Below, piece by piece: positions 48,771-58,666 of a stretch of 64,000 nucleotides of DNA. This stretch comes from Phenylobacterium sp. GTDB lineage: Bacteria > Pseudomonadota > Alphaproteobacteria > Caulobacterales > Caulobacteraceae. The translations under genes and the position numbers were made by a program. Numbering within the stretch: position 1 is the stretch's first letter; every line of letters starts with the position of its first letter. Location: assembly GCF_030693625.1 (NCBI RefSeq), contig NZ_JAUYAF010000084.1, forward strand, positions 39,521 to 103,520. Reading direction: 5' to 3'. The notes under the pieces were generated by a model that was not told the DNA's origin, made no database searches, and saw only the letters and a program-made list of their open reading frames with translations.

Positions 48771-49336
48771 TCGGACCTTTGGGGGGATGGGACCGGGAAG
48801 ATCAGCTTACACGGCGCGGGTCGATGTCGAGCGCCTTTCCTCCCGGCCGCGCAGGCGAGGAAAAGTAAGGTGATCGAGGCCACCTTCGCGCCTGTCGCCG
48901 CGATGAGGTCGGAGGGCGCCAGCTGCGCCTGCAGGCCGCGCTGGCCGCCGTTGACGAAAACCCGGTCGTGGCCGAGCGCGGCTTCGTCCACGACCGTGGG
49001 AACGGCGCGCTTCTGGCCGAAGGGGCTGACCCCGCCGACCCGGTAGCCGGTGAGCCGCTCGGCGTCGGCGGGTTTCATCATGGCGGCGGTCTTGCCGCCG
49101 AACACCGCGGCCAGTTTCTTCATCGAAACCTCCTGGTCGGAGGCCAGCACCGCGCAGACCGGCTTGCCGTCCACCTGGGCCATCAGGGTCTTCAGCACCC
49201 GGGCCGGATCGGCGCCCAGGCTCTCGGCGGCCTGCAGCCCCACGCGGCCCGCGTCCGGATCGTAGTCATAGGTGTGCAGGGTGAAGGCGACGCCGGCCTT
49301 GCCGAGCGCCAGGGTCGCGGGAGTGGTCTTGGCCAT
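48731..49336 (-). CDS. ybaK: YbaK-type aminoacyl-tRNA deacylase with C-terminal extension
   Basis: A 201-aa protein; residues 1-157 match Cys-tRNA(Pro)/Cys deacylase YbaK, which removes misloaded Cys from tRNAPro. ATG 49336 (MAKTTPATLALGKAGV) is the normal start. VLKTLMAQVDGKPV, MKKLAAVFGGK, and GGVSPFGQKR are intact. The last 44 residues are Pro/Ser/Arg-rich, unlike the family, and run 40 bp into the LuxR gene's 5' end. The domain should be functional; the tail may be read-through of a lost stop. Confidence 0.88.
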   Translation of the reverse strand: MAKTTPATLALGKAGVAFTLHTYDYDPDAGRVGLQAAESLGADPARVLKTLMAQVDGKPVCAVLASDQEVSMKKLAAVFGGKTAAMMKPADAERLTGYRVGGVSPFGQKRAVPTVVDEAALGHDRVFVNGGQRGLQAQLAPSDLIAATGAKVASITLLFLACAAGRKGARHRPAPCKLIFPVPSPQRSECPPPSPRPTSPS

Positions 49337-49387
49337 GGCGCGCAAGCTAGCTGGACGGGGCGGGCTTGAGAATGCGAGACGAGGAGC

Positions 49388-49996
49388 ATGCGCATCCTCC
49401 TGCCCGCCCTGTTGCTGCTCGCCACGCCGGTCGCCGCGCGACCCTGGGCGGCCGCCCCCGGCGACTTCGAGAACGCGGTGGCTCAGGTGAAGCGGCTGGA
49501 CGCCGAGCTGTTGAGCCGCGACAGCGCCACGGCCACGCTGCAGCTCTGGTGCGACACCCATGGCTCCGGCGGGGGCGCCAGGATCGTCGCGCGGCGGCCC
49601 GCCGTGGATCCCAAGCCCGCGGGCGAGGCGGAGCGCCGCGACCTGGGGGTGGGGCCGGATGAACCTGTCGCCTATCGCCGGGTGGACCTGGCCTGCGGCG
49701 ACAAGGTGCTGTCGCGGGCCGACAACTGGTACCTGCCGGGCAGGCTGACGCCTGAGATGAACACCGTGCTGAACACGACCCAGACCCCCTTTGGCGTGGT
49801 GGTGAGACCCCTGGGCTTCCGCCGGCGCACCCTGTCCTCGGCCCTGTTGATTCAGTCGAACCCCGCGTCCGGCGCGAAGCCGGCCATTCCGCCCGAAGTC
49901 CTGCAGCATCGCGCGGTGCTCTCCACGCCAGACGGCGCGCCCTTCAGCCTGGTGGTGGAGACCTATAGCGACCAGGTCCTGGTCGCCCGGCCCTGA
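49388..49996 (+). CDS. Secreted chorismate-lyase-like protein
   Basis: A 202-aa protein with a Sec signal (LLPALLLLATPVAA). The mature part has a pattern seen in chorismate lyase/UTRA-fold proteins: RRVDLACGDKVLSRADNWYL, TPFGVVVRPLGFRRRT, HRAVLSTPDGAPFSLVVETY. The likeness is weak and fold-level, and a periplasmic location would be odd for UbiC. Function unknown. Confidence 0.5.
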   Translation: MRILLPALLLLATPVAARPWAAAPGDFENAVAQVKRLDAELLSRDSATATLQLWCDTHGSGGGARIVARRPAVDPKPAGEAERRDLGVGPDEPVAYRRVDLACGDKVLSRADNWYLPGRLTPEMNTVLNTTQTPFGVVVRPLGFRRRTLSSALLIQSNPASGAKPAIPPEVLQHRAVLSTPDGAPFSLVVETYSDQVLVARP

Positions 49997-50055
49997 GCCT
50001 TCCAAGGCCACGCTTGTTGGCCTAGGGTGGTGGTCCACAACGCGGAGTGGCGACC

Positions 50056-50748
50056 ATGAAGACGGTGGTTTTGAGTGTTCTCGCGGCAGCGATCCTGGCG
50101 GGTGGGGCGCCGGCCCTGGCCCAGGTCTCGATCCCCAACACCGAGAAGCTGAACGTCCAACCCAAGCGGGTTAAGGGCCTGCTGCTGGGCTTCGGCTATG
50201 AAATGGGGGAATACTCCGGCCAGGTGAAGGCCGTGAGCAAGCAGACCCGGGCGCTGGGCATGTTCTCCAGCGACTACGCCAAGACCAGCTTCACCGTCGC
50301 CTCGCCGCGCCTGACGACTCCGATGACCGTGAGCTGCGAGGGCGGGCAGAACCGGTTCGGCTTCAGCTGGATCGACTTCAAGCGCAACGACCTGGCCTAT
50401 GTCTGCAACTTCGCGGGCGGGCCGCCGGACGCCTCCTTCGCCCTGGTGTTGAGCGACGGCAAGTTCATGGAGAAGCTGCACCAGCCGCAGCGGGCCGCGG
50501 AGATCCGCTATGGCGGCGTCACCCTGCGCGCCAAGACCAAGAAGCTGGCCGGCTCCATGCCGCTGGCCTCCACCAGCTCGCTTTCCTACGTGATCCTGAA
50601 GGGTGACCAGGAGGTGGGCGCGGTGTCCCGCACCACGCTCAAGGGGACGGTCTATCTGCCGGTCCAGGGCTCGCCCGATCGCGACGCGGCGGCCGCCATG
50701 GCGCTGGCCCTGTTCTTCTTCAACGATCCCGGCACGCAGTCGCGCTGA
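50056..50748 (+). CDS. Unknown secreted protein
   Basis: A 230-aa protein with a Sec signal (VLSVLAAAILAGGAPALAQ). I do not recognise it. It has two Cys (about 95 and 116) that could pair, a beta-rich middle and a C-terminal hydrophobic stretch (AAAAMALALFFF). ATG 50056 is preferred over GTG 50047 (GGAG about 9 nt away). 59 bp after the chorismate-lyase-like gene, same strand. Confidence 0.7.
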   Translation: MKTVVLSVLAAAILAGGAPALAQVSIPNTEKLNVQPKRVKGLLLGFGYEMGEYSGQVKAVSKQTRALGMFSSDYAKTSFTVASPRLTTPMTVSCEGGQNRFGFSWIDFKRNDLAYVCNFAGGPPDASFALVLSDGKFMEKLHQPQRAAEIRYGGVTLRAKTKKLAGSMPLASTSSLSYVILKGDQEVGAVSRTTLKGTVYLPVQGSPDRDAAAAMALALFFFNDPGTQSR

Positions 50749-50795
50749 CCAAGGTGGAGCGGGATGCGGGCAGGTTCCCACTCTTCCTCATCCCG

Positions 50796-53549
50796 CTAGC
50801 GCTCAATCATCTCGCGGATCTTGGCGGCGAGCTGGTCGAGGGCGAAGGGCTTGGTGATCATCTCCATCTCGGGGTCGAGGAAGCCCGAGCGGACGGCGGC
50901 GTTCTCGGCGTAGCCCGTGACGAACAGCACCTTCAGGCCGGGACGATGCTGGCGGCCGATCTCGGCCACCTGGCGTCCGTTCAGGCCGGGCAGGCCGACA
51001 TCGGAGACCATCAGGTCGATCCGCTGGTCGGACTCCAGGATAGGCAGGGCAGCCGGCCCATCGTGGGCCTCGATGGCGGCGTAGCCGAGCTCCGACAGCA
51101 CCTCCACCACCAGCAGGCGCACGGCGGGGTCATCCTCCACCACCAGCACGGTCTCGCCGGTGAAGCGCGGGAGGTAGAGTCGCACCGTCGAGCCCTGGCC
51201 CACCTCGCTGTAGATGCGGGCGTGGCCGCCAGACTGCCGGGCGAAGCCGTAGATCATCGACAGGCCCAGCCCGGTGCCCTGGCCGATGGGCTTGGTGGTG
51301 AAGAAGGGATCGAAGGCCTTGGCGATCACCTCGGGCGTCATGCCGACACCGGTGTCGGTGACCGACAGCACCGTATAGTCGCCGGGCTTCAGGTCCTCGT
51401 GGCGCGAGGTGTAGCTGAGGTCGAGGTGGGTGTTGGCGGTCTCGATGGTGAGCTTGCCGCCGCCGGGCATGGCGTCGCGGGCGTTGATGGCCAGGTTGAG
51501 AACCGCGTTCTCCAGCTGCCCTGAATCCCCGAAGGCCGGCCAGGCGTCGGGGGCCAGCGCGATGGCCAGCTCCACCTGTTCGCCCAGGGTCCGCCGCAGC
51601 AGGTCGCCCATGGAGTCCACCAGGCCGTTGACGTCGACGGCCTTGGGATCCAGCGACTGGCGCCGCGCGAAGGCAAGCAGGCGGTGGGTGAGGGCCGCGG
51701 CGCGGCCGGCCGAGGTGGTGGCGGCCTCCATGAACCGGCCGAGGTCGGACAGGCGGCCGTCGTCGATACGCCTCTGGATCAGGTCCAGGGAGCCGATGAT
51801 GCCGGTGAGCAGATTGTTGAAGTCATGGGCGATGCCACCGGTGAGCTGGCCGACGGCCTCCATCTTCTGGGCCTGGCGCAGCGCCTCCTCGGTCTCGCGC
51901 AGGCGGGCCTGGGCCTCCTTGTCGGCGGTGATGTCGCGGGCCAGGCAATAGATCAGCCCCTCGTCGGCGACCGCGGTCCAGGACAGCCAGCGATAGCCGC
52001 CGTCCCTGTGCAGGAAGCGGTTCTCAAAGCGCTGGGTCGGCTGGCCGTCGGCGATGTTGGCCCGCTCGACCCGGGTCCGCTCGCGGTCCTCGGGATGCTG
52101 CAGCCACTCGGTGGTGCGGCCGGCGAGGTCGACCTCCGACCATCCAAGGATCGTGATCCAGGCGGGGTTGGCGCTGAGCACCAGGCCCGCACTGTCGGTG
52201 ACCAGCAGCAGGTCGCGGCTGACGTTCCAGATGCGGTCGCGCTCGCGGGTGCGGGTCTCGACCTCCTCCTCCAGGGCCTGCTGGTGGCTGGCCTGGACCT
52301 CGCGGGCCTCGACGATCTCCTCCACCTCGGCGGCGGCCCCGACCCAGCGGGTGATGGCGCCGGCTTCGTCGCGCACCGGCAGCCCGCGCACCAGGAACCA
52401 GCGGTAGGTCGCGTCATGGCGGCGCAGGCGGAACTCGATATTGTAGGGATCGCCGGTGGCGACGCAGGTGGTCCAGACACCGGCCACCCGCTGCAGATCA
52501 TCGGGATGGATGGCGTTCAGCCAGCCATCGGCCACGGTCTGCTCGAGGCTGAGACCCGAATAGGCCAGCCACTGCTGGGTCGCATAGTTGAGGGCGCCGG
52601 TGGGAAGGGCGCTCCAGGCGAACCCCGGCATGGTCTCGGTCAGGGTGCGGAACTGCTCCTCGCTCTCGCGCAGGGCGGCCTCGGCGAGCTTCATGTCGGT
52701 TATGTCGAAGCTGACGCCGATATAGCGGGGCGGACGGTCGGCCTCGGCCGGCAGCACCTCCCCACGCCGGCCCAGCCAACGGACCTCGCCGGTGTCAGGA
52801 CGGGTGATGCGATACTCGGAATATTCCAGGGGATTGCCGCCGCCCACCAGGCGCGCGGGGCCGGTGACCCCCCGGTCGCTGGCGTCCACGAGGCTGACCA
52901 GCAGGTCCTGGGTGACCTCGACCTCGGGGCCAAAACCCCAGATCCGGCGGTATTCATCGGAGACGTCGAGGCGGCCGGTCTCGGGATACCACTCGAAGGC
53001 GCCCACCCGGCCGGCCCGCTGGGCGATCTGCAGGCGCTCGTCGGCGCGCACCCGCTCGGTGATGTCGAAGACAATGGCCAGGACGCCCGCCGGCTCACCG
53101 CTCTCATCCAGCACCGGGCTGTAGTCGAGGTCGAGGAAGACCTCCTCCGGCGCCCCGTGGCGGTGGAGGATCAGGCTGGTCTTGCGATAGGCGAGCGTGC
53201 CCCCGGCCAGGCCGACCTTCATGACATTGGCGTTGAAGTCGGCGACCTCGGGCCAGCCCTCCAGCACCCTGGAGCCCAGCAGGGCCGGATGGCGGCCACC
53301 GGCGAAGACCGAATAGCCGTCGTTGTAGATCATCACCCCTTCAGGGCCCCACAGCATGACGATGGGCACCGGGGACTGCAGCAGGATGTCGGTGGCGGTC
53401 TTCAGGCTCTGCGGCCAGGTCGCAATAGGGCCCAGGCTGGTGGCGCCCCAGTCGAAGGCGCGGATCAGGGCGCCGGTCTCGCCGCCGCCCCTTGGCCACT
53501 CCGTCCCGGGAAGATCGCGCGAACTCACGCGCGGCGCCTGCTCAGCCAC
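50796..53549 (-). CDS. PAS hybrid sensor histidine kinase/response regulator
   Basis: A 917-aa soluble sensor with several PAS domains in residues about 20-520, a HisKA-type box with His575 (GGIAHDFNNLLTG), HATPase motifs NLAINARDAMPGGG, DTGVGM and GTGLGLSMIYGF, and a C-terminal receiver with Asp850 (MVSDVGLPG). GTG 53549 is the start. No membrane segment, so it senses a cytosolic cue such as redox, light or a ligand. No output partner beside it; the next gene is RNase HI. Confidence 0.9.
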   Translation of the reverse strand: MAEQAPRVSSRDLPGTEWPRGGGETGALIRAFDWGATSLGPIATWPQSLKTATDILLQSPVPIVMLWGPEGVMIYNDGYSVFAGGRHPALLGSRVLEGWPEVADFNANVMKVGLAGGTLAYRKTSLILHRHGAPEEVFLDLDYSPVLDESGEPAGVLAIVFDITERVRADERLQIAQRAGRVGAFEWYPETGRLDVSDEYRRIWGFGPEVEVTQDLLVSLVDASDRGVTGPARLVGGGNPLEYSEYRITRPDTGEVRWLGRRGEVLPAEADRPPRYIGVSFDITDMKLAEAALRESEEQFRTLTETMPGFAWSALPTGALNYATQQWLAYSGLSLEQTVADGWLNAIHPDDLQRVAGVWTTCVATGDPYNIEFRLRRHDATYRWFLVRGLPVRDEAGAITRWVGAAAEVEEIVEAREVQASHQQALEEEVETRTRERDRIWNVSRDLLLVTDSAGLVLSANPAWITILGWSEVDLAGRTTEWLQHPEDRERTRVERANIADGQPTQRFENRFLHRDGGYRWLSWTAVADEGLIYCLARDITADKEAQARLRETEEALRQAQKMEAVGQLTGGIAHDFNNLLTGIIGSLDLIQRRIDDGRLSDLGRFMEAATTSAGRAAALTHRLLAFARRQSLDPKAVDVNGLVDSMGDLLRRTLGEQVELAIALAPDAWPAFGDSGQLENAVLNLAINARDAMPGGGKLTIETANTHLDLSYTSRHEDLKPGDYTVLSVTDTGVGMTPEVIAKAFDPFFTTKPIGQGTGLGLSMIYGFARQSGGHARIYSEVGQGSTVRLYLPRFTGETVLVVEDDPAVRLLVVEVLSELGYAAIEAHDGPAALPILESDQRIDLMVSDVGLPGLNGRQVAEIGRQHRPGLKVLFVTGYAENAAVRSGFLDPEMEMITKPFALDQLAAKIREMIER

Positions 53550-53601
53550 AATGGAAGTCCCCCTGAAGGCTCCTGAACGCCCAAGCTCGGCCTTGGCTGC
53601 G

Positions 53602-54105
53602 TCAGGCGGTTGGGAATTTCGCCATATTGGGCTTGGGAATCGCCCAGGTGAAGGCCCCTGACGCCTTGCACTTCTCGCGGGCGAAATCCGACCAGGCGGC
53701 GACGAAACCCTCGGGTCGCTTGTCAGAGGGCGTGGGGCTCACCCGGACGAAGGTGACCGGGCGCGCCTGGGTGATGGCGGCGATCTGCCGCCAGAGGTCC
53801 TGCTCGGGCACCGGGTCGCCCTTGGCGTCGGTCCAGCCGCCGGTCCGCCAGGCCCCGATCTGTCCCGCGCCGACCATCAGGACGGCGCTGTCGGAGTGCA
53901 GGGTGAGCGGCGTCGGCGCGGGGATGTCGGCGAGGTCCGACAGGGCGCGGAGCACGGCGGTCAGCTCCATGCGCGGCGTCGTCGCCTGGCGCTCGCCGCC
54001 GGCCACGCCCCGGGCCTCGCCGTTCCAGAGGCGGACATAGGCCCAGCCGCCGAAGCCCCGGCTGTCGGTGCAGACGCCGTCGGTCCAGATAAGCAAAGGG
54101 TTCAT
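53602..54105 (-). CDS. rnhA: Ribonuclease HI family protein
   Basis: A 167-aa RNase H-fold protein starting at ATG 54105 (MNPLLIWTDGVC). TDGVC (Asp), RMELTAVLRAL (Glu), LHSDSAVL (Asp) and AWSDFA (late Asp) are present. It would cut RNA in RNA-DNA hybrids. The C-terminal tail (EKCKASGAFTWAIPKPNMAKF) is unusual, and the segment near the late Asp differs from E. coli RnhA, so it may be a divergent paralogue. Confidence 0.82.
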   Translation of the reverse strand: MNPLLIWTDGVCTDSRGFGGWAYVRLWNGEARGVAGGERQATTPRMELTAVLRALSDLADIPAPTPLTLHSDSAVLMVGAGQIGAWRTGGWTDAKGDPVPEQDLWRQIAAITQARPVTFVRVSPTPSDKRPEGFVAAWSDFAREKCKASGAFTWAIPKPNMAKFPTA

Positions 54106-54186
54106 GAGGAGCCTCTTCGGCGAGACGGCGGGCCCTCGCAAGCCCTAAGCCTTGCGGCGCCCGCGCAAAGGGCTCATCTCCCTGCC

Positions 54187-54549
54187 ATGTTGAAAGAAGA
54201 AATCGGCGATCGCGCCAGTGAGATCATCTGGCGCGGCCGCCAGTGGATCGTCACCAATTTCGGCCTCGAGACCCTGGGAGACCCCTTCCCCTACGAGGTG
54301 GCCGCCACCCGCCTGACCGAAGGCTGGCAGGGCGCCGACGAGAGCCTGCTGGCCTGGCCCATGGAGCTGGCGGCCAAGACCTGGGTCGACTACCGCGACT
54401 TCGTCACCGCCTATCTGGTGGCGCTGGGAGTGCACCAGGAGGCCTATTCCCCGGTCGACGTGGCCACCATCAAGGCCTCGCTCAACGAGGGCCGCGCCAT
54501 GTGGGAAGCCACCAAGGCCGAGATGCTCGGCGAGTTCGACGACGACTGA
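54187..54549 (+). CDS. Conserved-looking acidic protein of unknown function
   Basis: A 120-aa acidic protein from ATG 54187, divergent from RNase HI. No family recognised; it has Trp-rich helices (EIIWRGRQWIVTNFGLETLG, AMWEATKAEMLGEF) and an acidic C-terminus. The frame extends upstream but the coding bias starts here. A palindromic repeat lies just after it. Confidence 0.65.
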   Translation: MLKEEIGDRASEIIWRGRQWIVTNFGLETLGDPFPYEVAATRLTEGWQGADESLLAWPMELAAKTWVDYRDFVTAYLVALGVHQEAYSPVDVATIKASLNEGRAMWEATKAEMLGEFDDD

Positions 54550-54556
54550 AATTCAT

Positions 54557-54664
54557 CCGCTCACCCTGGCGAAGGCCGGGGCCCAGATCCAGCGCCTGAC
54601 TTCAGGATCCCATCCGAGGCCATGACCTACGTCCTGGGTCCCGGCCTCCGCCGGAATGAGCGGG
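54557..54664. repeat. Palindromic intergenic element
   Basis: Left arm from CCGCTCA (54557) through GGCCGGGGCCCAG and right arm CTGGGTCCCGGC...GAGCGGG (to 54664), imperfect inverted copies. It sits between two convergent genes and may act as terminator. The arms resemble 39021-39052. Confidence 0.78.
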
Positions 54665-54665
54665 T

Positions 54666-56909
54666 TTAAGCCGAGAGCGCCTCGGGCCCCTCGCCCTCGC
54701 CGGCCACCAGGCGGGCGATCTCGGCCAGGAGTTGCAGGGGCGAGAAGGGCTTGGGCACGAAGCCGTTCATGCCGGCTTCGTGGTAGCGCTGCTGGTGGTG
54801 GGTCATGACGTCGGCGGTCAGGGCGATCACCGGGGTCTGGGCCGCCGAGCCGCCGAGCGCCCGGATGCGGCGGGTGGCCTCCAGGCCGTCAATGCCCGGC
54901 ATGTTCACGTCCATCAGGATCAGGTCATAGTCGTCGGCGATCACGGCCTCGACGGCCGCCTCGCCGCAGTCGGCCTCGCGGGCCTCGGCGCCCAGGGCCT
55001 CCAGGGATTTCACCCCCACCAGGCGGTTGACGCGATTGTCGTCAACGACCAGCACCCGCAGGCCTTCCAGCGGCGCGTCGCCGAAGGCGTTCACGGCGGT
55101 GGAGGGCGGCGCCTCGGCGACCGGGGCCGCGACCTCGAACCAGAAGGTGGAGCCCTCGCCCTCGACGCTGTCGAAGTCCATGTCGCCGCCCATCATGCGG
55201 GCCAGGTTGCGGGAGATGGCCAGGCCCAGACCGGTGCCGCCGAACCGGCGCGTGGTGCCGACATCGGCCTGCTGGAAGCGGTCGAACAGCGAGGCGCGGG
55301 CCGAGGCGGGAATACCGATGCCGGTGTCCTGGACCTCACAGCGCAGGCGGCGCGGGTCTCCGTCCACATAGGTCAGGCGCACCGTGACCCCGCCCTCCCC
55401 GGTGAACTTCACGGCGTTGCCGATGACGTTGAACAGGCACTGGCGCAGGCGGACCGGATCGATGGCGGCGTAACCCAGCCCTTCGGCGGCGACGTGCAGG
55501 TACACGCCCTTGTCCTCAGCCTGGGGCCGGATCAGGGCCGCGACGCTGTCGGCCAGGGCGGCCAGGTCGACGGGGACCGGCGCCAGGTCGAGCTTGCCGG
55601 CCTCCATCTTGCTGAAGTCCAGCACGTCGTTGATCAGCTGGGCCAGCATCTGGCTGCAGGCCACCGCTTCCTGCAGCATGCCGGCGCCTTCCGGCGTCAA
55701 CGGCTCGCGTTCCAGCAGGTGCAGGATGCCCACCACCCCGTTCATCGGGGTGCGGATCTCATGGCTGACCGAGGCCAGGAAGTCGGACTTGGCGGCGGTG
55801 GCGGCCTCGGCCACCTGGGTCGCCTCGGCCAGGGCGAGTTCCTGGCGCTTCTGGTCGTCGATATCGATCATCAGGCCAACGCAGCGGATCGGGTCGCCAC
55901 CGGTGTCATGCTCGACCTCCAGGTAGAACCGGACCCAGATCGGGCCAGCGCTGCGCATCAGGCGCACGTCCACCGGGGCGATCTGGTCCTGGCGCTCGGC
56001 GCGGGCGTTGAGGTCGCGGGCCCTGGCCCGATCGTCGGGGTGGAACATACCGAAGGGATTAGCCTTCGCTCCACTCAACAGATCCTGACCCACCAGGGCG
56101 CGCAGTTCCGGGGAAAGCCAGAAGGACCGTTTGGCGTAGTCGAATTCGAAGACCCCGGCATTGGCGGCGTTCAGGGCCAGTTTGAGCCGCTGGGTGCTGG
56201 CCGTGGCCTCGTCGCGGGCTTGCGCCTGGGGGGAGATGTTCTGGCTGATGCCGTACATCTCGTAGCGGCCGCTCGGGGTCTGCTTGCCGGCGCGATAGAG
56301 CACCCGCAGATGCTTCCAGCCGCCGTCGGGGGTGCGATAGCGCATCTCCGTCTCGGCCTGGCCGCCCAAGCGGGTCACGCGTTCGCGAATCTCACTGTCC
56401 TTGGCCTGGTCGTCCCTGTGCTGGATCTGCTGAAGGACTTCCGTGGGCACGCCCTCCACGAATTCCTCCCACCCAAACGCGAGTTCGCTGGAGAAGAAGT
56501 AGAGGTCCCGGTCAGGGTCATAGAGCCAGGTCCCCACCTCGGCGTCGGACATCAGCGGGTCGCGCACGACGGACCCGGCCCTGGCGGCGTCCAGCATCCT
56601 GTGCTCGGCGGTGACGTCTATCAGCAACACCAGGCCACCCGCGCTAGGGTCGGCGCGCACCCAGCGGGGCTCGCCATAGGGCTCAAGCCGGTAGGCGTTG
56701 GCGGTGGGGCGGGTTTCGGGGGCCGCGGCGTCCAGCAGGGCGCCCAGGTGACGGCCGATCAAGTCGTCCGCCGGCGCGCCCAGCAGTCGAGCGAAGTCGC
56801 GATTGGCGGCGGCGATCTGTCCGCCGGCATCCAGCAGCGCGGCGGCCACAGGGAGGCCATCCAGCATCGCATGGAGCGCTGAGGGGGCGGCAAGGTCAGA
56901 ATCTGACAT
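54666..56909 (-). CDS. PAS hybrid histidine kinase with receiver
   Basis: A 747-aa soluble hybrid kinase: PAS domains (about 1-340), HisKA with His383 ([12 protein letters not shown]), HATPase motifs [17 protein letters not shown] and [14 protein letters not shown], and a C-terminal receiver with Asp667 ([10 protein letters not shown]) and Lys in VPKPF. It has no membrane segment. It resembles BarA/ArcB-type kinases lacking an Hpt domain, so phosphate must pass to a separate Hpt protein. Confidence 0.9.
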   Translation of the reverse strand: MSDSDLAAPSALHAMLDGLPVAAALLDAGGQIAAANRDFARLLGAPADDLIGRHLGALLDAAAPETRPTANAYRLEPYGEPRWVRADPSAGGLVLLIDVTAEHRMLDAARAGSVVRDPLMSDAEVGTWLYDPDRDLYFFSSELAFGWEEFVEGVPTEVLQQIQHRDDQAKDSEIRERVTRLGGQAETEMRYRTPDGGWKHLRVLYRAGKQTPSGRYEMYGISQNISPQAQARDEATASTQRLKLALNAANAGVFEFDYAKRSFWLSPELRALVGQDLLSGAKANPFGMFHPDDRARARDLNARAERQDQIAPVDVRLMRSAGPIWVRFYLEVEHDTGGDPIRCVGLMIDIDDQKRQELALAEATQVAEAATAAKSDFLASVSHEIRTPMNGVVGILHLLEREPLTPEGAGMLQEAVACSQMLAQLINDVLDFSKMEAGKLDLAPVPVDLAALADSVAALIRPQAEDKGVYLHVAAEGLGYAAIDPVRLRQCLFNVIGNAVKFTGEGGVTVRLTYVDGDPRRLRCEVQDTGIGIPASARASLFDRFQQADVGTTRRFGGTGLGLAISRNLARMMGGDMDFDSVEGEGSTFWFEVAAPVAEAPPSTAVNAFGDAPLEGLRVLVVDDNRVNRLVGVKSLEALGAEAREADCGEAAVEAVIADDYDLILMDVNMPGIDGLEATRRIRALGGSAAQTPVIALTADVMTHHQQRYHEAGMNGFVPKPFSPLQLLAEIARLVAGEGEGPEALSA

Positions 56910-57314
56910 TGGGCCAGCCTGTCAAATCAGAGTTAACGACCCGTTCGCGCGTCGCTCCCGCCCCGCTGCGTTTCGCCGCTGGCTTTACTCTTTCGCCATC
57001 CGACGCGCGTAGCAGGCGTCCCGGGCGCCCGCGACGCCGCCACCGAGACGTTAAAGTCGACGCTAGCCGAGATTATCGCCCGGCCCCAATCCCAAGCCGC
57101 CTAAAAATTCGCCGGCTCACTTGAATATCTGGAGGGGGCCGGCCTGCCGATATTGTCTATTTGCGCGGCGACATCTGGCGAGAGACTCATTTTGTCGGAC
57201 GCATGACAAGATATGTGAGATAATTTACTTACCGTCGGGAAATACGTTTGGCTCTGGCGGCAGAGAGACTCGGGCCCACGCCCATGCTCCCGCCGCGCGC
57301 GAAGGAGCTATTGT
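56910..57314. other. Intergenic region without a supported gene
   Basis: 405 bp between divergent kinase genes. It includes an AT-rich part (about 57180-57250) that is likely promoter DNA for the HisKA_2 kinase. The open frames here have no recognisable features. Confidence 0.5.
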
Positions 57315-58391
57315 TTGCCTGATCGCCCCGACTCCAGTCTCAGCCTCGCCCTGGCGGTGGTCGCGTCGTCCGACTCGCCCCTGCTGCTGTTGGACGGCGA
57401 CCTGCGGGTGATCGCGGTCAGCACCTCCTTCCTGCGGGCCTTCGGAATCGACCGGGATCGTGCGGTGGGCCAGCCGGTCACCGCCCTGGGCGACGGCGAG
57501 TGGGCCGTGCCGCAACTCATCTCCCTGCTGACCGCCACCCTGTCGGGCGCGGTGATCGAGTCCTACGAGATGGATCTGCGGGGCCCCGGCGGCGCCCGCG
57601 CCCTGGTGCTGCACGCCCAGAACCTGGACTATGGGGACGCCGACAATCCCCGCCTGCTGCTGAGCGTGAGCGATGTCACAGAGGCCAGGCTCACCGCCCA
57701 GCACGACGCCGAGAGCCTGAAGCACAAGGACAACCAGCTGCGCGAGAAGGCGATCCTGCTGCGCGAGGTGCAGCATCAGGTCGCCAACAGCCTGCAGATC
57801 ATCGCCAGCGTGCTGCTGCAGAGCGCCCGAAAAGTGCAGTCGGACGAGACACGCACCCATCTGAAGGACGCCCATAACCGGGTCATGTCCATCGCCATGG
57901 TCCAGCAGCAACTCGCCACCGCCAGCCTCGAGGCCGTGGTCCTGCGACCCTACCTCATCCAGCTCTGCCAGAGCCTGGCGGCCTCAATGATCCGCGACCC
58001 GCACCAGCTCTCGGTGTCGGTGACCTGCGACGACAGCGTCATCGACGCCAATGTCTCGGTCAGCCTGGGCCTGATCGTCACTGAGCTGGTGATCAACGCT
58101 CTGAAGCACGGCTTCCCGGGCCACCGGCACGGCAGGATCCTGGTGAACTACGAGTCGGAGGGCGAGGCCTGGACGCTGTCGGTGCGCGACAAGGGCGTAG
58201 GCATGCCCAAGAACGCCGAGGCCTCCAAGCCCGGCCTGGGCACCAGCATCGTCGAGGCCCTGGCCAACCAGCTCTGCGCCGGGGTACGGATCACCGACGC
58301 CCATCCCGGCACGGTGATCGCGATCATCTGCTCCGGCCTTACCCCCCTCGACGCCGCGCCGCGGCCCGAGCCGACGACACAAGCGCTCTGA
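57315..58391 (+). CDS. PAS/HisKA_2 sensor histidine kinase
   Basis: A 358-aa soluble kinase starting at TTG 57315 behind AAGGAG (7 nt). A PAS domain (about 10-125) is followed by a HisKA_2 box with His154 (LREVQHQVANSLQIIASVLL) and a HATPase domain (SLGLIVTELVINALKHGF, DKGVGMPKN, GLGTSIVEALANQL). HisKA_2/HWE kinases of this kind often signal to PhyR in the alphaproteobacterial general stress response. No PhyR, NepR or EcfG is in the window. Confidence 0.88.
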   Translation: MPDRPDSSLSLALAVVASSDSPLLLLDGDLRVIAVSTSFLRAFGIDRDRAVGQPVTALGDGEWAVPQLISLLTATLSGAVIESYEMDLRGPGGARALVLHAQNLDYGDADNPRLLLSVSDVTEARLTAQHDAESLKHKDNQLREKAILLREVQHQVANSLQIIASVLLQSARKVQSDETRTHLKDAHNRVMSIAMVQQQLATASLEAVVLRPYLIQLCQSLAASMIRDPHQLSVSVTCDDSVIDANVSVSLGLIVTELVINALKHGFPGHRHGRILVNYESEGEAWTLSVRDKGVGMPKNAEASKPGLGTSIVEALANQLCAGVRITDAHPGTVIAIICSGLTPLDAAPRPEPTTQAL

Positions 58392-58409
58392 GCGCCCAAA
58401 GGACACACC

Positions 58410-58547
58410 ATGAAGGTCTATCCCAGCACCCGCCCCGCCGACCAGGGCGCCCCCGCCGGCCTCAACGATCCCCGCTCAACGGGCCGTGCCTCCGAGACCA
58501 AGCCGCAGGCCAAGACCCCCATGCAGCCCCACGGCCAGCGCCGCTGA
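58410..58547 (+). CDS. Small Pro-rich basic protein, unknown
   Basis: A 45-aa frame (MKVYPSTRPADQGAPAGLND...) starting 19 nt after the kinase stop, behind AAAGGAC. Composition is Pro/Ala/Gln-rich and disordered-looking with a basic end (QPHGQRR). It is plausible as a co-transcribed small gene, but there is no family match to confirm it. Confidence 0.45.
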   Translation: MKVYPSTRPADQGAPAGLNDPRSTGRASETKPQAKTPMQPHGQRR

Positions 58548-58666
58548 CCGGCGCCCACGCGGTGGGCGCCGCGCCACGGCCGGCGGACTGACAACGAAGG
58601 TTTACATTCAGCGGCCCGCGAACCTGTTATCCCGCATCCGGTAAGGCGCGGGGGCGGGCCAGGACC

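Noticed and set aside
57121-57411. 96-aa plus-strand frame upstream of and overlapping the HisKA_2 gene
   Set aside because: Its product has no motif and overlaps the well-supported kinase in another frame.
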